A stretch of 12,028 nucleotides of DNA, taken from positions 1-12,028 of the forward strand of contig CAJUEI010000110.1 of assembly GCA_910585255.1 (NCBI GenBank), in the 5' to 3' direction. The notes under the pieces were generated by a model. The model had not been told where the DNA came from. It did no database searches and saw only the letters and a list, made by a program, of their open reading frames with translations. Source of the stretch: an uncultured Lachnospiraceae bacterium (GTDB lineage: Bacteria; Bacillota; Clostridia; Lachnospirales; Lachnospiraceae). Positions 7,496 through 12,028 of this stretch are shown piece after piece. A program made the translations under genes and the position numbers. The first letter of the stretch is position 1. Each line of letters starts with the position of its first letter.

Positions 7496-7747
7496 ACGCC
7501 GGAGTGGGAAACCCATTCCTTCCTGCTGTTCCGCTCTCCGAAAAGGTAGAACGTCTAATGCTTCTGAATGAAAGTGTATCCAACCGGACGGAACGGGGTG
7601 CAATTCGCCCGTACAGCGGGCTAAACACACCCCTTTTTTTGCCATTCGAGAATGGCAAAAAATCCTAGTGGATCGACAGAAGCAGAAGACGTTCTAACTT
7701 TTCTCCGAAGTCACAGCAGAAAGAAATGGGTTTCCCACTCCGGCTGT
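7496..7747 (-). repeat. Structured repeat R2 (complete; candidate structured RNA)
   Basis: This complete copy reads on the minus strand and begins 57 bp after the trpB stop. Its ends pair as a 31-nt outer stem (7498-7528 with 7714-7744; 29 of 31 exact, the other two being G-U pairs when read on the minus strand). An asymmetric internal loop containing TTCGGAG motifs follows, then an inner stem (7540-7566 with 7677-7703). Beyond that is a multi-branch centre: an ATCC/GGAT hairpin, a perfect GCCATTC/GAATGGC hairpin (7641-7656), the GGGGTG/CACCCC core hairpin (7595-7633), and a GTCCGGT loop hairpin. No target-site duplication or transposase gene is visible. Read on the + strand, the right arm is followed by TTTTTT (7747-7752), so it could also end trpB transcripts. 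The 78 bp up to R3 shows no recognisable feature. Confidence 0.8.
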
Positions 7748-7825
7748 TTTTTCCTGCCTGATATGATATGGCTGATTCATGTATCTGTGGCGGAAGGGAA
7801 AAAGAAATGTAGATTGTGAGATGGT

Positions 7826-8059
7826 ACAGCCAGAGTGCATTAGCGGGTCGCTGTGACTTCGGAGGAAAGCTAGAAGCTCTTGAACTTCTGTCGATCCCTA
7901 GGATTTTCGGGCACTTGTGACCGAAAAAGGGGTGTGTTTAGCCCGCTGTACGGGCGAATTGCACCCCGGTCCGTCCGGTGGGGTACATGTAAATTCAGAA
8001 GTTTTAGAGCTTCTGCTTTTCGGAGAGCGGAACAGCGGCACGCTAATGCACTCTGGCGT
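7826..8059 (+). repeat. Structured repeat R3 (complete; candidate structured RNA)
   Basis: This complete copy is in + orientation, head to head with R2. The outer stem has 17 perfect pairs (7829-7845 with 8041-8057), continued by CGCTGT/ACAGCG after a small internal loop. The inner stem is 7864-7890 with 7996-8021. The core hairpin, GGGGTG (7929-7934) with CACCCC (7962-7967) and inner GCCCG/CGGGC, matches R1 and R2 exactly. Stem sequences differ from R2 but pairing is kept; for example AGAAGCTCT with AGAGCTTCT here, against AGAACGTCT with AGACGTTCT in R2. Both complete copies share ACAGCC at the 5' end and GGCGT at the 3' end. The element stops 55 bp before the -35 box of the fatty-acid operon. 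No promoter of its own is evident. Confidence 0.8.
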
Positions 8060-8114
8060 TCTTATGGGAGTGGTTTTGGTTGATTAGATGGTATGAATTA
8101 TGTTAAAAATAGTA

Positions 8115-8143
8115 TTGACAAATGGGGTTTCAACCCTTATACT
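8115..8143 (+). promoter_or_regulatory. Promoter of the fatty-acid synthesis operon
   Basis: TTGACA (8115-8120) and TATACT (8138-8143), separated by 17 bp, make a near-consensus sigma-A promoter about 50 bp before acpP. The spacer contains a small palindrome, GGGTT-TC-AACCC (8125-8136). The FabT-like operator begins at the last base of the -10 box. Confidence 0.82.
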
Positions 8144-8171
8144 TTGAATATCAAAATAATTGAAAATCAAA
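8143..8171 (+). promoter_or_regulatory. Tandem FabT-like operators
   Basis: TTTGAATATCAAA (8143-8155) is a palindrome with 5-bp arms, differing at one central position from TTTGATTATCAAA, the known site for the MarR-family fatty-acid repressor FabT. A second, weaker copy, ATTGAAAATCAAA, follows at 8159-8171, with centres 16 bp apart. The sites cover the start of transcription just downstream of the -10 box, a classic repressor position. FabT normally binds with long acyl-ACP as co-repressor, giving feedback on the acpP-led operon. No fabT gene lies in the window. Confidence 0.72.
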
Positions 8172-8191
8172 GCATAAAATAAGGAGAGAGA

Positions 8192-8428
8192 ATGATGTTA
8201 GAAAAAATGAAGGAAATTATTGCTGGACAGTTGGATGTAGAAGCGGGAAATATTACGGCTCAAACGGATTTTAAGGATGATTTGGGAGCGGATTCTTTAG
8301 ATCTGTATGAATTGGTGATGGCATTGGAAGATGAGTATGCAGTTGAGATTCCTGCTGAGGATTTAGACGGGATTCATACGGTACAGGATATTATGGATTA
8401 TTTGAAAGAGAAAGGGATAGAAGAGTAA
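8192..8428 (+). CDS. acpP: Acyl carrier protein
   Basis: This small acidic protein of 78 residues carries growing acyl chains on a 4'-phosphopantetheine arm during type II fatty-acid synthesis. The attachment site is Ser35 in the signature GADSLD (33-37 region), followed by the usual acidic helix II (LYELVMALEDEY). Its length is normal for ACP. Two adjacent ATG codons are possible starts; AAGGAG lies 5 nt before the first and 8 nt before the second, so the true start may be 8195. It is the first gene of the fab operon, under the promoter and FabT-like sites just upstream. Confidence 0.95.
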   Translation: MMLEKMKEIIAGQLDVEAGNITAQTDFKDDLGADSLDLYELVMALEDEYAVEIPAEDLDGIHTVQDIMDYLKEKGIEE

Positions 8429-8491
8429 TAGAATTAGAGAAGGGGAATACGGATTTTAGAAGAAAAAATAGTTTGGAAAGGGATTAAAGTT

Positions 8492-9391
8492 ATGGGTAAG
8501 ACGGCATTTCTGTTTCCTGGGCAGGGGGCACAGTTTATTGGAATGGGAAAAGATTTTTATGAAACTTTTTCTGAGAGCAGGGCGGTTTTTGAAGAGGCTT
8601 CGGAACTTGCCGGACTGGATTTGAAGAAGATCTGTTTTGAGGAGAATGAACAGATTCATATTACGGAGTTTACACAGGTGGCAATTCTTACTGCTTCGGT
8701 TGCGATGCTTCGGGGTTGGCAGAAAAAGGGGGTTTTAGCAGATGTCTGTGCAGGATTGAGTTTGGGGGAGTATAGTGCTCTTGTAGCCTGTGGGGCAATG
8801 CGGTTTGAGGATGCCGTTCGGGTGGTTAGGAAGAGGGGAATCTTTATGCAGGAAGCTGTGCCTGTCGGAGAGGGAACGATGATGGCTGTGCTTGGAATGG
8901 AAAAGGAGAAGATAGAGGAAGTATTGGATTCTTTAGAGGGAGTGCAGATTGCCAATTATAATTGTCCGGGACAGCTAGTGATTTCCGGTAAGACGGATAA
9001 GGTGAATTTGGCGGCAGAAGAATTGAAGGCAGCCGGGGCGAAGCGGTGTATTCCTTTAAAGGTAAGCGGTCCTTTTCATTCGGAGATGTTAGTCGGGGCA
9101 GGGGAGCGATTGGCTGAGGTTTTGGAGAAAGTGGAATTTTTGGAACATTCGGTTCCTTATATTTCGAATGTTACGGCGGAGTATGTAACCGGAACGAAAG
9201 AGATAAAAGAGTTGCTTCGGCGTCAGGTTAGTTCAAGTGTTCGCTGGCAGCAGAGTGTGGAACGGATGATAGCAGATGGAGTAGAGAGATTTGTAGAGAT
9301 TGGACCGGGAAAGACGCTGAGCGGATTTGTTAAAAAGATAAGTCGGGAAGTGATGGTTTCGAATATTGGATCGATAGAGGATTTAGAATAG
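8492..9391 (+). CDS. fabD: Malonyl-CoA:ACP transacylase
   Basis: FabD moves the malonyl group from CoA to ACP, supplying the extender unit for chain elongation. The 299 residues include the GQGAQ motif at 10-14, the nucleophile Ser90 in GLSLGEY, Arg115 for binding the malonyl carboxylate, and the catalytic His196 in the GPFH motif. All are in the usual spacing, and the C-terminal EIGPGKTLSGF segment is also typical. The ribosome site GGAAAGGGA lies 8 nt before the ATG. The gene follows acpP after 63 bp with no gene or clear hairpin between; in many relatives the enoyl reductase fabK occupies this place. Confidence 0.96.
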   Translation: MGKTAFLFPGQGAQFIGMGKDFYETFSESRAVFEEASELAGLDLKKICFEENEQIHITEFTQVAILTASVAMLRGWQKKGVLADVCAGLSLGEYSALVACGAMRFEDAVRVVRKRGIFMQEAVPVGEGTMMAVLGMEKEKIEEVLDSLEGVQIANYNCPGQLVISGKTDKVNLAAEELKAAGAKRCIPLKVSGPFHSEMLVGAGERLAEVLEKVEFLEHSVPYISNVTAEYVTGTKEIKELLRRQVSSSVRWQQSVERMIADGVERFVEIGPGKTLSGFVKKISREVMVSNIGSIEDLE

Positions 9392-9421
9392 ATTAAAATA
9401 AAAAAAGGGTGTGAAGGTTGA

Positions 9422-10171
9422 ATGGATCAGGTTTTAGAGGGAAAGGCGGCTTTGGTAACGGGTGCCGGACGGGGAATTGGCAGACAGATAGCATTGACTT
9501 TGGCTGAGTGCGGAGCAGATGTTATATTGAATTATCGGGGGTCAAAGGAAGCGGCAGAAGAGACGGCGGAAAGGATTCGGACATTTGGAAGAGAGGTTTT
9601 GATATGTCCTTGTGATGTGTCGGATTCGGAAGCGGTTAAACAGATGATAGAAAGTGGGACACAGAGATTTGGAAAGATTGATATTTTGGTAAATAATGCA
9701 GGGATTACACGGGATAATCTGTTGATGCGGATGAGTGAGGAAGAATTTGACGCGGTGATGGATATTAATTTAAAAGGAACGTTTCACTGTATTCGTCATA
9801 TTGCCAGACAGATGGTTCGGCAGAGGAGCGGACGGATTATTAATATTTCTTCGGTATCCGGGGTGTTGGGAAATGCAGGACAGGCGAATTATTGTGCTTC
9901 TAAAGCAGGGGTAATCGGGCTTACCAAATCGGCGGCACGGGAGTTTGCTTCTCGAGGAATTACAGTTAATGCGGTGGCACCCGGATTTATTGATACAGAG
10001 ATGACAGCGGTTCTTTCTAAGGAGGTTCAGGAGGATATTTTAAACCGGATTCCGATGAAACAGTTTGGAAGGGTAGAAGATATTGCACAGACGGTTGCGT
10101 TTTTGGCTTCGGATGCGGCTAGGTATATTACCGGACAGGTTATTTCTGTAGATGGTGGAATGGCAATGTAG
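9422..10171 (+). CDS. fabG: 3-oxoacyl-ACP reductase
   Basis: FabG performs the first, NADPH-dependent reduction of the elongation cycle, turning 3-ketoacyl-ACP into 3-hydroxyacyl-ACP. The protein is a 249-residue short-chain dehydrogenase. The cofactor-binding TGAGRGIG is at 13-20, NNAG at 91-94, and the catalytic set is Asn116, Ser144, Tyr157 and Lys161 (within the YCASK motif). The C-terminal GQVISVDGGMAM is typical of FabG. It starts 30 bp after fabD with a GAAGG ribosome site. The SDR family is large, but the position between fabD and fabF makes the assignment secure. Confidence 0.95.
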   Translation: MDQVLEGKAALVTGAGRGIGRQIALTLAECGADVILNYRGSKEAAEETAERIRTFGREVLICPCDVSDSEAVKQMIESGTQRFGKIDILVNNAGITRDNLLMRMSEEEFDAVMDINLKGTFHCIRHIARQMVRQRSGRIINISSVSGVLGNAGQANYCASKAGVIGLTKSAAREFASRGITVNAVAPGFIDTEMTAVLSKEVQEDILNRIPMKQFGRVEDIAQTVAFLASDAARYITGQVISVDGGMAM

Positions 10172-10217
10172 CCGGCAGGAAATGATTCAGATAGAGGTAA
10201 GAAAGGAAAAGGATAGA

Positions 10218-11483
10218 ATGAACAGGCGGGTTGTGATAACAGGAATGGGAGCAGTTACACCGATTGGAAATAGTGTTCCTGAATTTTGGAATGGAATTTT
10301 GGCAAACAAAGTGGGAATTGACCGGATTACCAGATTTTCTGTTGAGGGGTATAAGGCGAAATTAGCAGGGGAGGTCAAGGGATTTGAGGCGAAAGCCTAT
10401 ATGGACAGTCGGGCTGCACGGAGAATGGAGCGGTTTAGTCAGTATGCGGTTGCTGCTGCCAAAGAGGCAATTGAGCAGGCAAAACTTTGTATAGAAGAGG
10501 AAGATCCTTATCGGGTTGGAACGGCGGTAGGTTCTGGTATCGGCAGTTTGGAGGCGATGGAGCGGGAGCATCAGCGGCTTTTGGAAAAGGGACCGGGAAG
10601 GGTTAATCCGCTTTTAGTGCCTTTGATGATTACCAATATGGCAGCGGGAAATGTTGCAATTCAGTTTGGATTAAAGGGGAAAAGCATTAATGTGGTGACA
10701 GCCTGTGCTACTGGGACTCATTCGATTGGAGAGGCGTATCGGTCGATTCAGTGCAAAGATGCTGAGGTGATGATTGCCGGGGGAACCGAAAGTGCAGTGA
10801 CCCCTCTTGGAATTGCCGGATTTTCTGCTTTGACGGCTCTTTCTTTTTCGGAAGATCCGCTTCGGGCTTCGATTCCTTTTGATAAGGAAAGGAATGGATT
10901 TGTAATGGGAGAGGGTGCCGGAATTGTGGTATTGGAAGAGTTAGAACATGCTAAGAAGCGGAAGGTACCGATTTTGGCAGAAATAGTCGGATATGGAGCC
11001 ACTTCGGATGCGTTTCATATTACTTCTCCTGCGGAGGATGGAAGCGGAGCCGCTAAGGCGATGGAGTATGCGATGGGTGAAGCTGGAGTTTTGCCGGAGC
11101 AGATGGACTATATTAATGCACATGGAACCAGTACGCATCACAATGATTTATTTGAAACGCTGGCGATTAAAAAGGTTTTTGGAGAGAGTGCTTCTAAGGT
11201 GCGGATTAGTTCTACAAAGTCTATGATTGGACATCTGCTAGGAGCCGCTGGAGCAGTGGAGCTGATTACTTGTGTAAAGAGTCTGCAGGAGGGTTATATT
11301 CATCCTACAGTCGGCTATCAGGTAAAAGATGAAGAGTGTGATCTGGACTATGTAACCTCCGGGGGAGTGCATGGAGAGTTTCAGTATGCGTTAAGCAATT
11401 CACTTGGATTTGGAGGACATAATGCCAGCATTTTAATAAAGCGGTATAGTGATTCCAGTGATTCTGAGACGGATGCCATTTAA
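10218..11483 (+). CDS. fabF: 3-oxoacyl-ACP synthase II
   Basis: FabF condenses malonyl-ACP with acyl-ACP, extending the chain by two carbons. Numbered from the start chosen here (421 residues), the catalytic triad is Cys163 (in TACATGTHS), His302 (in AHGTST) and His339 (in KSMIGHLLGA, with Lys334). The GFGGHN loop is near 397-402. The frame is open further upstream, to an ATG at 10152 that would overlap fabG by 20 bp, but those 22 extra residues are unlike FabF. The start at 10218 gives the normal N-terminus MNRRVVITGMG and has an AAAAGGAT ribosome site. After the active-site His the usual proline is replaced (STHHND rather than STPLND), a mild variation. Confidence 0.95.
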   Translation: MNRRVVITGMGAVTPIGNSVPEFWNGILANKVGIDRITRFSVEGYKAKLAGEVKGFEAKAYMDSRAARRMERFSQYAVAAAKEAIEQAKLCIEEEDPYRVGTAVGSGIGSLEAMEREHQRLLEKGPGRVNPLLVPLMITNMAAGNVAIQFGLKGKSINVVTACATGTHSIGEAYRSIQCKDAEVMIAGGTESAVTPLGIAGFSALTALSFSEDPLRASIPFDKERNGFVMGEGAGIVVLEELEHAKKRKVPILAEIVGYGATSDAFHITSPAEDGSGAAKAMEYAMGEAGVLPEQMDYINAHGTSTHHNDLFETLAIKKVFGESASKVRISSTKSMIGHLLGAAGAVELITCVKSLQEGYIHPTVGYQVKDEECDLDYVTSGGVHGEFQYALSNSLGFGGHNASILIKRYSDSSDSETDAI

Positions 11484-11503
11484 AAATAGAAAGGATGATA
11501 GAG

Positions 11504-11974
11504 ATGGAATTAGAGAAAGTGGTTGCTTTAATTCAGGCAGTTTCGGACTCTGCCTTAACAGGATTTATTTTAGAGGAAGGAAATCTGCGGTTAGAACTTC
11601 AAAAGGTTTCTGGTTCTGGTGTACAGGTGGTAGAGAAAAGCGGAATTTCTTTTTCTAATACAGAGGAGGAAGCAGAGCCGGTTTTGGTTAAAAAAGAGAT
11701 TGAGGATGAGAAGGAAGAGCAGAAGGAATCAGAACAAAAGGGAACTCCGGTTTGTTCTCCTTTGGTAGGAACGTTTTATCGTGCACCATCAGAGGGAGAG
11801 GCTCCGTTTGTTCAAGTTGGAGATCGGGTGACCAAGGGACAGATCTTGGGAATTATTGAAGCTATGAAATTAATGAATGAGATAGAGTCGGAACAGGATG
11901 GCGTGGTTTCGGCAATTCTTGTGGAAAACGGAGAGATCGTGGAGTATGGACAGGAGTTGTTTTTGATTCGTTAA
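11504..11974 (+). CDS. accB: Biotin carboxyl carrier protein of acetyl-CoA carboxylase
   Basis: AccB carries the biotin that shuttles CO2 between biotin carboxylase and carboxyltransferase in malonyl-CoA synthesis. From this start the protein has 156 residues: an N-terminal dimerisation region, a charged Glu/Lys-rich linker (about 53-80) and a C-terminal biotinyl domain. The domain has the signature EAMKLMNEI, with biotinyl Lys122, preceded by SPLVGTFY. An in-frame ATG at 11495 overlaps the AAGGAT ribosome site, so I take 11504, which is spaced 7 nt from it. The gene follows fabF after 20 bp. fabZ, accC and accDA would be expected downstream, outside the window. Confidence 0.94.
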   Translation: MELEKVVALIQAVSDSALTGFILEEGNLRLELQKVSGSGVQVVEKSGISFSNTEEEAEPVLVKKEIEDEKEEQKESEQKGTPVCSPLVGTFYRAPSEGEAPFVQVGDRVTKGQILGIIEAMKLMNEIESEQDGVVSAILVENGEIVEYGQELFLIR

Positions 11975-11998
11975 TTTTAACCTCATCAAGGAAGTCCT

Positions 11999-12028
11999 CC
12001 GCTTCTAAGCCGCCAAGGCGAAAGCGGT
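11999..12028 (+). other. Unassigned hairpin at window end
   Basis: CCGCTT (11999-12004) pairs with AAGCGG (12022-12027), enclosing the palindrome CGCC-AA-GGCG (12011-12020). The 54 bp after accB show no ribosome site or start codon for the next gene. The GC-rich hairpin differs from its AT-rich surroundings and may be the edge of a repeat, an insertion-sequence end or a structured RNA. The window ends too soon to decide. Confidence 0.35.

Noticed and set aside
7374..7658. Minus-strand ORF through R2 (94 aa), sharing the peptide RGVFSPLYGRIAPRSVR with an ORF in R3
   Set aside because: The shared peptide follows from nucleotide conservation of the repeat core. It overlaps the trpB 3' end antisense, has no evident ribosome site, and the frames diverge outside the core.
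1..8059. R1-R3 as a CRISPR array or a simple insertion sequence
   Set aside because: Only three copies, far apart, in both orientations, each about 240 bp with internal folding; no spacers, cas genes, transposase or target-site duplications seen.
7880..8083. Plus-strand ORF through R3 (67 aa)
   Set aside because: Same explanation as for R2; the reading frame spans hairpin arms that vary by base-pair swaps, which fits RNA rather than protein selection.
10152..10217. Upstream extension of fabF to an ATG overlapping fabG
   Set aside because: The 22 extra residues do not resemble FabF, and the ATG at 10218 has a good ribosome site and the family's normal N-terminus.

Overview
The window looks like chromosomal DNA from a low-GC anaerobic Firmicute, most likely a Lachnospiraceae-type gut Clostridium. 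The evidence is the LplB/YtcP-type sugar importer without its own ATPase, a tRNA-responsive T-box leader, a FabT-like operator, AGGAGG-type ribosome binding sites and the cluster order of the type II fatty-acid genes. This placement is an inference from gene families, not a database match. All clear genes are on the + strand.

Region by region: (1) 1-369 holds the 3' half of a structured repeat (R1) and an AT-rich promoter region with a perfect palindrome and several TGTAAA half-sites. (2) 370-3920 is a three-gene operon: two permeases and a lipoprotein sugar-binding protein, closed by a hairpin at 3946-3985. (3) 4065-5549 encodes a cytoplasmic GH32 beta-fructosidase, which suggests that the importer carries sucrose or short fructans. 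(4) 5666-5962 is a promoter and a T-box leader with a TGG (Trp) specifier, controlling (5) a stand-alone TrpB2-type tryptophan synthase beta chain at 6050-7438. (6) 7439-8114 has no credible protein gene but carries two more full copies (R2 minus, R3 plus) of the structured repeat, head to head. (7) 8115-11974 is the start of the fatty-acid synthesis operon: a strong promoter overlapped by two FabT-like operators, then acpP, fabD, fabG, fabF and accB. The window ends in an unassigned hairpin.

The most unusual content is the R1/R2/R3 family. The two complete copies are about 234 and 252 bp and share near-identical loop and junction segments. Their long stems differ in sequence between copies, yet each copy still pairs with itself, including swapped base pairs (C-G to G-C). 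Outer-stem differences in R2 are wobble-compatible on only one strand. This is the pattern expected of a structured RNA, or of a mobile palindromic element selected for folding. I do not recognise the family.

The genes are otherwise ordinary metabolism: import and hydrolysis of fructosides, tryptophan synthesis or salvage from indole and serine, and malonyl-ACP-dependent chain elongation.
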